From contig CANBEE010000066.1 of assembly GCA_947367415.1 (NCBI GenBank), forward strand, positions 1-11,773: a stretch of DNA of 11,773 bases, in the 5' to 3' direction. Both the position numbers and the translations under genes were made by a program. This document shows, one piece after another, positions 1 to 5,981 of this stretch. The stretch comes from an uncultured Bacteroidales bacterium (GTDB lineage Bacteria; Bacteroidota; Bacteroidia; Bacteroidales; Bacteroidaceae). Below the pieces are notes generated by a model that ran no database searches, was not told the DNA's origin, and saw nothing but the letters and a program-made list of their open reading frames with translations. The stretch's first letter is position 1, and each line of letters begins with the position of its first letter.

Positions 1-150
1 GCCTCTACCCCCGATAGCTCGCAAGCGAGACTCCTTGCCTCCCTCCCCACCCAGCACCCGAAAACTATCAAAAGAGGGGGAATAATGTACAATTGACGAA
101 ATCCCCCCATCTGAAAAGCTGGGAGGGGGCCGTGGGCGGTCGTTCCTGAT
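1..150. other. Non-coding left edge with alternating C-rich and G-rich tracts
   Basis: No gene could be supported here. C-rich tracts at 38-52 and 103-108 alternate with G-rich tracts at 76-80 and 121-129. CCCAGC (50-55) can pair with GCTGGG (118-123), and the pairing continues after one mismatch at 45-48 with 125-128. Competing pairings 76-80 with 103-107, and 103-107 with 125-129, are also possible. A short inverted repeat CTCGC/GCGAG sits at 18-22 and 25-29. The stretch could be the 3' untranslated end of a gene to the left. Short open frames running off the left edge on both strands (for example minus strand from 110) are too short and unlike any protein I know to be called. Confidence 0.3.
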
Positions 151-152
151 GT

Positions 153-161
153 TACCTTTGC
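153..161 (+). promoter_or_regulatory. Possible Bacteroidota -7 promoter element for the sigma factor gene
   Basis: TACCTTTGC fits the Bacteroidota -7 consensus TAnnTTTG and lies about 45 nt before the ATG at 207, a normal leader length. No TTG or TTTG is visible about 20 nt upstream at 128-135, which is G-rich, so only half of the promoter is supported. Flanking TGATG (147-151) and CATCA (164-168) form a 5-bp inverted repeat around the element, possibly by chance. Confidence 0.35.
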
Positions 162-206
162 GGCATCAATGACGAACAGGACTAACCTTTTTCAACGATA
201 AAGAAT

Positions 207-707
207 ATGAACGACTCATTTCAACGCGACCTGGTCGCAGTACAGGACGAACTGCTGCGCTACGCATTCAAGCTCACGATGGTCCGCGATGAGGCTTACG
301 ACCTCTTGCAGGAGACCTCGCTCAAGGCGCTGGACAATCAAGACAAGTACACCCCCGACACCAATTTCAAGGGGTGGATGTACACCATCATGCGTAATAT
401 CTTTATCAACAACTATCGCAAGACGGTGCGCGACCAGACCTTTGTGGACCGCACCGATAACCTCTACCATCTCTCCCTACCGCAGGATGCGGGCTTTGCC
501 AGCACCGAGAGTGCTTACGACACCAAGGAGATACGCCGTGCTGTCAATACGCTGCCCAGGGAGTATCGCGTACCCTTTGCCATGCATGTGTCGGGCTTCA
601 AGTACCGTGAGATAGCCGATAAGCTCTCTTTGCCCTTGGGTACGGTCAAGAGCCGTATCTTCTTTACCCGACAGCGCCTGCAGGCACAGCTCAAGGATTT
701 CCGATAA
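207..707 (+). CDS. RNA polymerase ECF-type sigma factor (sigma-70 family)
   Basis: This 166-residue protein has the two-domain build of an ECF sigma factor and should direct RNA polymerase to a specific promoter set. Region 2 covers roughly residues 13-75 and includes the segment FKGWMYTIMRNIFINNYRK (residues 54-72), typical of the -10-binding and core-binding helices. After a variable linker, region 4 covers roughly 108-160. It contains LPREYRVPF and the helix-turn-helix YREIADKLSLPLGTVKSRI, which reads the upstream promoter element. Length is normal for the family. No FecR-type anti-sigma gene or TonB receptor follows; the next gene is convergent. It therefore appears to be a stand-alone ECF sigma of the kind common in Bacteroidales, and its signal and targets cannot be read from the window. 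The start at 207 fits the usual N-terminal length; no Shine-Dalgarno is seen. Confidence 0.93.
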   Translation: MNDSFQRDLVAVQDELLRYAFKLTMVRDEAYDLLQETSLKALDNQDKYTPDTNFKGWMYTIMRNIFINNYRKTVRDQTFVDRTDNLYHLSLPQDAGFASTESAYDTKEIRRAVNTLPREYRVPFAMHVSGFKYREIADKLSLPLGTVKSRIFFTRQRLQAQLKDFR

Positions 708-712
708 AAGAT

Positions 713-751
713 AAGCGGATACCCCAAAGAGGCATCCGCTTTCCTTTTTCT
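713..751. terminator. Intrinsic terminator between convergent sigma and barrel genes
   Basis: AAGCGGAT (713-720) and ATCCGCTT (734-741) form an 8-bp perfect stem with a 13-nt loop, followed on the plus strand by a T-rich run to about 751. It starts 6 nt after the sigma factor stop codon. It also lies just past the end of the convergent minus-strand gene at 769, and the minus-strand side is moderately T-rich, so it may serve both directions. Confidence 0.8.
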
Positions 752-768
752 TCAGCTGCTCTATGTGA

Positions 769-1212
769 TTAGAAGCAGAACTTCACGCCAAGGCCGAAGT
801 TGTAGAAGTTTGAGTGACCAAAGCCGCCGAGGATGTTGAATGTGGGGCGATAGTCTACCGACAGAGCGATGGGTGCACCGGGAATCTTGTACTCCAAGCC
901 GAGTACACCTTCAGCACCGAGATGCAGGTAACCTGTGTTTTCGAAAGTATAAAGACCTGCGTATGCACCGACACCGTAGTAGAGGTTGAATCCATCGGTG
1001 ATAATGGGCTGCTGCCACTGGTATGTACCTTCTACGTTGATGGTGTGGGTACCGAGTGAGAGGCCTGCCTCAATAGCGTTGCCGCCGAGGTTTTTCTTGG
1101 CGGTCAAACCACTGAGCGCGCCACCGCGTACACCCACTGCCCAATTGTAGTCCTGAGCACTCACTGTCAATGTTGCAACCATGAGGGCTGCCATCATCAA
1201 AAACTTTTTCAT
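769..1212 (-). CDS. Small secreted outer membrane beta-barrel protein
   Basis: The product has 147 residues and starts with a clear signal peptide: MKK, then a hydrophobic stretch to about residue 18, and a likely signal peptidase I cut after SAQ (residue 20). The mature part of about 127 residues is rich in Gly, Tyr, Phe and Leu in alternating patterns typical of transmembrane beta strands, and it ends in FCF; an aromatic C-terminus is the usual recognition signal for barrel assembly. The size fits an eight-stranded barrel of the OmpX/OmpW or outer-membrane-beta-barrel-domain kind. Its ligand or role cannot be read from sequence. It is alone under its own promoter, 84 nt after argH, and converges with the sigma factor gene. 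Nothing in the sequence links it to that sigma factor. Confidence 0.8.
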   Translation of the reverse strand: MKKFLMMAALMVATLTVSAQDYNWAVGVRGGALSGLTAKKNLGGNAIEAGLSLGTHTINVEGTYQWQQPIITDGFNLYYGVGAYAGLYTFENTGYLHLGAEGVLGLEYKIPGAPIALSVDYRPTFNILGGFGHSNFYNFGLGVKFCF

Positions 1213-1247
1213 AATCGTATCTATTATAAGTTAATAAATTTTACAGG

Positions 1248-1279
1248 GCAAAGATAAGGATTATTTTTTTAATTATCAA
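1248..1279 (-). promoter_or_regulatory. Bacteroidota-type promoter of the barrel protein gene
   Basis: Read on the minus strand, TTG (1279-1277) is followed after 20 nt by TATCTTTGC (1256-1248). This matches the Bacteroidota vegetative promoter, TTTG/TTG - about 20 nt - TAnnTTTG. It lies about 36 nt upstream of the ATG at 1212, in an AT-rich gap, so the gene need not rely on readthrough from argH. The same nine bases TATCTTTGC occur in front of argH. Confidence 0.72.
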
Positions 1280-1296
1280 TATTTTGCCTGTACTCT

Positions 1297-2589
1297 TTAC
1301 TCAAATTCTTTCATGACGCGAGCGAGCTTCTCACGTATGCGGTCGTTGCAAAGGTTGCCGATACTGCCCTCGTGCGTGTGGTGTACCTCGCGGGTGGGGC
1401 TATACGTATGGTTCTGCACCTGCATGCCTATCTGGCGGTAGGCTTCGCGGAAGGGTAAGCCGGAGAGTGCGAGGCGGTTGACGTCCTCGACGGTGAAGAG
1501 GTAGTCATACTTGGGGTCGCTCAGGATGTTGTCGTTGATGCGGATGTGCTGTAGCATCATGTCGCACATGGTGAGGCACGCCTTGAGCTCCTCGATTGCG
1601 GGGAACATGACATCCTTGAGCAACTGGAAGTCGCGCTGGTACCCTACAGGGAGGTTGGTAGTCATCAGGGCCACCTCGCCGGCTACGCTCTGCAGGCGGT
1701 TGCATTTGGCACGCATGATCTCAAACACGTCGGGATTCTTCTTATGCGGCATGATGCTGCTGCCGGTGGTGTACTCGTCGGGGAAGCTGATGAACCCGAA
1801 GTTCTGGTTGATGAAGAGGCATACGTCCATGGCAAAGCGCCCTAATGTGGATGCCACGGCTCCGATGGCGTAGGCTGTGGCACGCTCTGTCTTGCCGCGG
1901 CTCATCTGGGCTGCGACGACGTTGTAGTGCATGGTCTCGAAGTGCAGCAGCTCGGTGGTCATCGTGCGGTTCAGAGGGAACGACGAGCCATAGCCGGCTG
2001 CCGAGCCCAAGGGATTCTGGTTGGCTACGCGGTAAGCTGCTGCCACGAGCTGCAGGTCGTCGACAAGTGTCTCGGCATAGGCACCGAACCACAGGCCGAA
2101 GGATGAGGGCATGGCTATCTGGAGGTGGGTATATCCCGGCATCAATACCTCGCAGTACTGCTCGCTGAGTGCTTGCAGGCGGTCAAACAGGTGTACCGTC
2201 TCATGTGCAATGTTCTTGATCTCGTCGCGGAAATAGAGCTTCAGGTCCACCAATACCTGGTCGTTGCGTGAGCGTCCCGAGTGTATCTTCTTGCCCACAT
2301 CGCCGAGACGCTGGGTGAGCAGCAGCTCCACCTGTGAGTGTACGTCCTCTATGCCCTCCTCGATGGTGAATTTGCCGTCAAGGATCTCTTGGCGTATCTC
2401 CTCCAGTCCGGCAAGTAGGGTGGGGAGCTCTTCCTTCTCGATTAGTCCGATGCTTTCAAGCATGCGGATGTGTGCCATGGAACCTTCCACATCGTAGCGT
2501 GCCAGGCGGAGGTCAAGCTCGCGGTCATTGCCTACGGTGAAGGTCTCTATCATTTTGTCGGGTTCGTAGCCCTTGTCCCAAAGTTTCAT
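1297..2589 (-). CDS. argH: Argininosuccinate lyase
   Basis: ArgH splits argininosuccinate into arginine and fumarate, the last step of arginine synthesis, in the cytoplasm as a homotetramer. The 430-residue sequence carries the fumarase/aspartase superfamily signatures: SGRSRNDQ (residues 104-111), PGYTHLQ (151-157) and the active-site loop GSSIMPHKKNP (276-286), which holds the catalytic serine. It is slightly shorter than the E. coli enzyme (about 457 residues), but no motif is missing. The start at 2589 gives the expected N-terminus (MKLWDKG, then GNDRELDLRLARYDVEGS). No other arginine gene is in the window. The gene is divergent from frc across a 223-nt spacer, and the barrel gene follows 84 nt downstream with no obvious terminator between them. 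Confidence 0.97.
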   Translation of the reverse strand: MKLWDKGYEPDKMIETFTVGNDRELDLRLARYDVEGSMAHIRMLESIGLIEKEELPTLLAGLEEIRQEILDGKFTIEEGIEDVHSQVELLLTQRLGDVGKKIHSGRSRNDQVLVDLKLYFRDEIKNIAHETVHLFDRLQALSEQYCEVLMPGYTHLQIAMPSSFGLWFGAYAETLVDDLQLVAAAYRVANQNPLGSAAGYGSSFPLNRTMTTELLHFETMHYNVVAAQMSRGKTERATAYAIGAVASTLGRFAMDVCLFINQNFGFISFPDEYTTGSSIMPHKKNPDVFEIMRAKCNRLQSVAGEVALMTTNLPVGYQRDFQLLKDVMFPAIEELKACLTMCDMMLQHIRINDNILSDPKYDYLFTVEDVNRLALSGLPFREAYRQIGMQVQNHTYSPTREVHHTHEGSIGNLCNDRIREKLARVMKEFE

Positions 2590-2617
2590 AGTGTTGTCGT
2601 TTTATTTGTTTGCGAGT

Positions 2618-2651
2618 GCAAAGATACGAATAAACGAGCGAGAAATATCAA
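2618..2651 (-). promoter_or_regulatory. Bacteroidota-type promoter of argH
   Basis: On the minus strand TTG (2651-2649) is followed after 22 nt by TATCTTTGC (2626-2618), a good match to TAnnTTTG. The -7 element lies about 28 nt before the argH ATG at 2589. The spacer is slightly longer than the usual 19-21 nt. The TTG lies inside the inverted repeat at 2640-2670, so a protein bound there, or the cruciform itself, could affect argH transcription. Confidence 0.6.
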
Positions 2652-2670
2652 GCTCGCTTGAATATTTCTC
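2640..2670. repeat. Near-perfect inverted repeat over the argH -33 region
   Basis: Arms GAGAAATAT (2640-2648) and ATATTTCTC (2662-2670) are perfectly complementary. The interior continues as CAAGC (2649-2653) opposite GCTTG (2656-2660), with one unpaired A at 2661 and TC at the tip. That is 14 base pairs with a single bulge. No T-run follows it as a terminator should have, and it lies upstream of both flanking genes, so a DNA-level operator is more likely. It covers the putative -33 element of argH. An arginine-responsive regulator is an attractive but unproven guess; the match to the classical ARG box is weak. Confidence 0.55.
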
Positions 2671-2799
2671 ACAGCGAGTGCAAGTATCTTCTTGGTTTAC
2701 TATAAAGATAATAAAAAGCGTTGGAATGCTGAACTACACCGAGCGAATATTGTTGTTGAGGCTGTATGACAAATCAATGTTCAACTCTTAATCAATAAT

Positions 2800-2805
2800 A
2801 GGAGA
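2800..2805 (+). promoter_or_regulatory. Shine-Dalgarno sequence of frc
   Basis: AGGAGA sits 7 nt before the ATG at 2813, a canonical ribosome binding site that supports this start. Such strong Shine-Dalgarno sites are uncommon in Bacteroidales. I found no convincing frc promoter in the spacer: the nearest -7-like string, TATTGTTG at 2748-2755, has one mismatch to TAnnTTTG and no well-spaced partner. Confidence 0.6.
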
Positions 2806-2812
2806 TAATCGT

Positions 2813-4090
2813 ATGACAGCACCATTGCAAGGTATTAAAGTCATTGACTGGACCCAAGTACAGTCGGGTCCTTCGTGTACACAGATGTTGGCGTGGCTTG
2901 GCGCCGACGTCATCAAGATTGAGCGTGTGGGGCTCGGTGACCCTACACGTACCGAGCTTCTCGACTATCCGGGTATGGATAGCCTCTACTACTTGCAGCT
3001 CAACTGCAACAAGCGTTCCATCGAGCTGGATATGAAGTCGCCCGAGGGCAAGGAAGTACTCACGCGCCTGCTCAAGACGGCCGACATCTTTGTAGAGAAC
3101 CTCCATCCTGGAGCCGTAGCCAAGTTGGGCTTCTCGTGGGAGGAGGTACATAAGATCAATCCGCGTGTCATCTACGGCACCATCAAGGGATTCAACGACG
3201 ACTCACCCTTCGCCTCCGTGAAGGCCTTCGAGCCGGTAGCACAGTGTGCCGGCGGTGCCGCTGCCACTACAGGTTGGTGGAAGGGCGACTACAATATGCC
3301 TACGCAGTCGGGCGCTGCCTTGGGCGACAGCAATACGGGTATGCACCTGCTCATCGGTCTGCTGGCTGCACTGATGCAGCGCGAGAAGACGGGCGAGGGT
3401 TGCTTCGTGGAGCAGTCGATGCAGGACGCTGTCATCAACCTCTGCCGTGTGAAGCTGCGCGACCAGCTTATCCTCGAACATACCGGCGTGCTGGAGCACT
3501 TCCCGCAATACCCGAACGAGAAGTTTGGCGACACCGTGCCCCGTGGCGGTAATGTCGAAGGTGGTCAGGTGATGGGATGGTGTTACCGTTGCAAGGGCTG
3601 GGAGACCGACCCCGGTGCCTTCGTCTATATCGTGTTGCAGAACGAGGCGAAGCCCTTTGCCGCTGCTGCCACTGCCATCGGACACCCCGAATGGGCCAAC
3701 GACCCCAAATACAATACACCTGCGGCCCGCAACAAGATTAAGGAGGAAATCTACGCTGCCGTGGAGGCCTACACCATTACTCGCGAGAAAATGGAAATCG
3801 TGGAGACCTTGGGCAAGGCTGGCGTTCCCTGCGGACCTGTGCTCACGATGAAGGAGATTGCCGAGGACGAGTCGCTGCGCAAGTGCGGCACCATCGTCGA
3901 GGTCGACCAGCCCGGCCGTGGCAAGTTCCTCACCATCGGCTGCCCGCCCAAGTTCTCAAGCTATACTCCCGAGGTGAAGCCCGCTCCCGCATTGGGTGAA
4001 CACACCGACGAGGTGCTCCGCGAGATTGGCTACACGGCCGACGAGATTGCAGCATTGCGCAAGAAACAAGTCGTCTGCAAGACCGCATAG
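2813..4090 (+). CDS. frc: Formyl-CoA:oxalate CoA-transferase (class III CoA-transferase)
   Basis: Frc transfers CoA from formyl-CoA to oxalate, giving oxalyl-CoA and formate, the activating step of oxalate breakdown. The 425-residue protein belongs to the CaiB/BaiF class III family of interlocked dimers. Features seen are GIKVIDWTQVQSGP at the N-terminus with the conserved Gln17, GADVIKIER (30-38), NKRSIELDMKSPEGK (66-80), and SGAALGDSNTGMH (166-178). By recalled alignment, Asp172 there is the catalytic aspartate, equivalent to Asp169 of Oxalobacter Frc. GEHTDEVL is near the C-terminus. It resembles E. coli YfdW in QYPNEKFGD and KGWETDP. The active-site glycine loop is unusual: residues 247-256 read NVEGGQVMGW where I recall NAGGGGQPGW. 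Residue 48 is Glu where Oxalobacter has Trp and E. coli has Gln. The neighbouring oxc makes oxalate the likely substrate. Confidence 0.92.
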   Translation: MTAPLQGIKVIDWTQVQSGPSCTQMLAWLGADVIKIERVGLGDPTRTELLDYPGMDSLYYLQLNCNKRSIELDMKSPEGKEVLTRLLKTADIFVENLHPGAVAKLGFSWEEVHKINPRVIYGTIKGFNDDSPFASVKAFEPVAQCAGGAAATTGWWKGDYNMPTQSGAALGDSNTGMHLLIGLLAALMQREKTGEGCFVEQSMQDAVINLCRVKLRDQLILEHTGVLEHFPQYPNEKFGDTVPRGGNVEGGQVMGWCYRCKGWETDPGAFVYIVLQNEAKPFAAAATAIGHPEWANDPKYNTPAARNKIKEEIYAAVEAYTITREKMEIVETLGKAGVPCGPVLTMKEIAEDESLRKCGTIVEVDQPGRGKFLTIGCPPKFSSYTPEVKPAPALGEHTDEVLREIGYTADEIAALRKKQVVCKTA

Positions 4091-4105
4091 TTTTATCCAA
4101 ATAGC

Positions 4106-4161
4106 CTGAATTCTCAGAGTTCTCCGAGCTCTCTGAATCCTCCTAGCCTCCGAGAATTCAG
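4106..4161. repeat. Inverted repeat in the frc-oxc spacer
   Basis: CTGAATTCTC (4106-4115) and GAGAATTCAG (4152-4161) are perfect 10-bp complements. After one A/C mismatch, three more pairs form (4117-4119 with 4148-4150). The 97-nt gap between frc and oxc is almost filled by this structure. The left flank and interior contain a copy of the 28-nt repeat also found before the transporter gene. No T-run follows, so it is not a standard terminator. An mRNA-processing or stabilising hairpin is one possible role. Confidence 0.65.
4115..4142 (+). repeat. 28-nt spacer repeat, copy 1 (frc-oxc gap)
   Basis: This stretch aligns without gaps to 5920-5947 in the next spacer, with 24 of 28 positions identical. 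Differences are at 4116 (A/G), 4125 (C/T), 4129 (C/G) and 4138 (T/C). It is built from GAG...CTC modules and is partly self-complementary. Both copies lie between genes of the same operon and in the same orientation. Confidence 0.7.
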
Positions 4162-4187
4162 CATTCAAAATTCAGTATTGCATAATC

Positions 4188-5903
4188 ATGGACTATATCA
4201 CCAATAACCCCCAAGCTACGCTTACCGACGGCATGCACCTCATGGTCGATGCCCTGAGGATGAATGGCGTAGACACAATCTATGGTGTCGTGGGCATCCC
4301 CGTCACCGACCTTGCCCGCCACGCTCAGGAGATGGGAATCCGCTACATCGGCTTCCGCCACGAGCAGTCGGCAGGCAATGCTGCTGCCATCAGCGGCTAT
4401 CTCACCCGCAAGCCGGGCATCTGTCTCACGGTGTCGGCCCCGGGCTTCCTCAACGGCCTCACGGCACTGGCTGCTGCCACTATCAACGGCTTCCCGATGA
4501 TACAGATTAGCGGCTCCAGCGACCGCAACATCATCGACCTGCAGCAGGGCGACTATGAGGGACTCGACCAGATGAACGTGGCCAAGCCCTTTGCCAAGGC
4601 TGCCTACCGCATCAACCGTCCTGAGGACATTGCCGTTGGCGTGGCACGTGCCATACGCACTGCCGTGTCGGGCCGTCCAGGTGGCGTGTACCTTGATATC
4701 ACCACCGCCATGCTCAGCGCAACGATGGATGCTCAGGCTGCCCAGGCATCGCTCTTTGCCCCTGTAGACCCTGCCCCCAAGCAGTATCCCTGCTCAGGTT
4801 CGGTGAAGCGGGCACTCAAGTTGCTTGCTTCGGCACAGAAGCCCCTCATCATCATCGGCAAGGGAGCGGCATACGCACAGGCCGAAGTGGAGCTGCGCAC
4901 CTTTGTGGAGCGCACGGGCATCCCCTTCCTGCCCATGTCGATGGCCAAGGGACTCTTGCCCGACGACCATCCCCAGTGTGCCGCCTCGGCCCGTAGCCTC
5001 GTACTCGGTCAGGCCGATGTGGTGATGCTCGTGGGCGCCCGTCTTAACTGGCTGCTTACCCACGGCAAAGGCAAGAAGTGGAACCCTGCGGCGCAATTCA
5101 TCCAGCTCGATATCGAGCCGGAAGAGATTGACAGCAACCGTCCCATTGCCGCTCCTGTGGTGGGCGACATCGTATCGTCGCTCGACGTGATGATTGCCAA
5201 GATGGACAACTTCAACATCCATTGCCCACAGGCATGGCGCGATGCCATCGATGCGGTGAAGCAGACCAACGTGGCCAAGATGCAGGCCAAACTCACTACG
5301 CTGACCTCGCCGATGAACTACTTCAACGCCCTGAAGGCAGTGAGCGATGTGCTCGACGGCTATAAGGACATCTATGTAGTGAACGAGGGAGCCAACACGC
5401 TTGACGACACGCGCAACGTCATCAATATGTACCGTCCACGCCTGCGCCTCGACTGCGGCACATGGGGCGTCATGGGTATCGGCATGGGCTATGCCATAGC
5501 GGCAGCCGTCACCAGTGGCCGACAGGTCGTGGCTATCGAGGGCGACAGCGCCTTCGGCTTCAGTGGCATGGAGATTGAGACCATCTGCCGCTACCGATTG
5601 TCCGTCACCGTGGTGGTGTTCAACAATGGCGGCATATACCGTGGCAACGACCCCAACCTCAGTGGCGGTGCCGATCCATCGCCCACGTCGCTCACCCCCA
5701 ATGCCCGCTACGACAAGCTGATTGAGGCCTTCGGTGGCACAGCCTACAATGCCACCACGCCTGACGAACTGCGCACGGCGCTCACTGCCGCCCTCACCTC
5801 GCACCGTCCTGCCCTCATCAACTGCGTCATCGACCCTGCTGTGGGTACCGAGAGCGGACATATCGGGAATCTGAATCCGAAGACGGTGGCCCCGCAGAAG
5901 TGA
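4188..5903 (+). CDS. oxc: Oxalyl-CoA decarboxylase (ThDP-dependent)
   Basis: Oxc converts oxalyl-CoA to formyl-CoA and CO2 and consumes a proton; the formyl-CoA returns to Frc. The 571-residue length matches the family (about 565-570). The three ThDP-enzyme domains are visible: an N-terminal PYR domain with FRHEQ (56-60) carrying the cofactor-activating Glu59, a middle nucleotide-binding-like domain (about 200-340), and a C-terminal PP domain with the metal/diphosphate motif GDSAFG (452-457) to NNGGIY (479-484). Active-site residues known from Oxalobacter Oxc are present: Tyr123-Glu124 in LQQGDYEG, Tyr484, and Ser556 in GTESGHI. His558 replaces the Oxalobacter arginine, as I recall also for E. 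coli YfdU, which this protein resembles closely. It sits 97 nt after frc with no Shine-Dalgarno. The start at 4188 places TDGMHLMVDAL at the usual distance. Confidence 0.96.
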   Translation: MDYITNNPQATLTDGMHLMVDALRMNGVDTIYGVVGIPVTDLARHAQEMGIRYIGFRHEQSAGNAAAISGYLTRKPGICLTVSAPGFLNGLTALAAATINGFPMIQISGSSDRNIIDLQQGDYEGLDQMNVAKPFAKAAYRINRPEDIAVGVARAIRTAVSGRPGGVYLDITTAMLSATMDAQAAQASLFAPVDPAPKQYPCSGSVKRALKLLASAQKPLIIIGKGAAYAQAEVELRTFVERTGIPFLPMSMAKGLLPDDHPQCAASARSLVLGQADVVMLVGARLNWLLTHGKGKKWNPAAQFIQLDIEPEEIDSNRPIAAPVVGDIVSSLDVMIAKMDNFNIHCPQAWRDAIDAVKQTNVAKMQAKLTTLTSPMNYFNALKAVSDVLDGYKDIYVVNEGANTLDDTRNVINMYRPRLRLDCGTWGVMGIGMGYAIAAAVTSGRQVVAIEGDSAFGFSGMEIETICRYRLSVTVVVFNNGGIYRGNDPNLSGGADPSPTSLTPNARYDKLIEAFGGTAYNATTPDELRTALTAALTSHRPALINCVIDPAVGTESGHIGNLNPKTVAPQK

Positions 5904-5918
5904 TTGTTTAACCATTAG

Positions 5919-5959
5919 TCGGAGTTCTCTGAGGTCTCTGAACCCTCGGAGTTCTCTGA
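5919..5959 (+). repeat. 28-nt spacer repeat copy 2, with 14-bp direct repeats (oxc-transporter gap)
   Basis: TCGGAGTTCTCTGA occurs exactly twice, at 5919-5932 and 5946-5959, a 27-nt period. The part 5920-5947 is the second copy of the 28-nt element seen at 4115-4142. Each 14-mer is nearly palindromic (one G:T pair), so each could form a small hairpin in RNA. The element fills most of the 78-nt gap between oxc and the transporter gene. Confidence 0.75.
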
Positions 5960-5981
5960 CAAACCAAAGAAAGGAAAGATT

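Noticed and set aside
1..110. Open frames running off the left edge (minus strand from 110; plus frames stopping at 85 and 96)
   Set aside because: They are 27-36 codons, low in complexity, and resemble no protein I know; too little sequence remains to call a partial gene.
207..1212. Sigma factor and barrel protein as a regulator-target pair
   Set aside because: They are merely convergent neighbours. The barrel gene has an ordinary TTG-20 nt-TAnnTTTG promoter, which fits the main sigma factor, not an ECF target.
3203..3685. 160-codon minus-strand open frame opposite frc
   Set aside because: It mirrors frc codons, has no family resemblance, and has no promoter or neighbours on that strand.
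2813..5903. High G+C of frc and oxc as proof of horizontal transfer
   Set aside because: Sampled values of 61-62% differ from sppA and lpxK (48-49%), but argH, a core gene, samples at about 59%, so composition alone does not separate the operon.
4794..5915. 373-codon open frame on the minus strand opposite oxc
   Set aside because: It lies wholly opposite a strongly conserved oxc, shows no recognisable domain, and is explained by the C-rich third codon positions of oxc.
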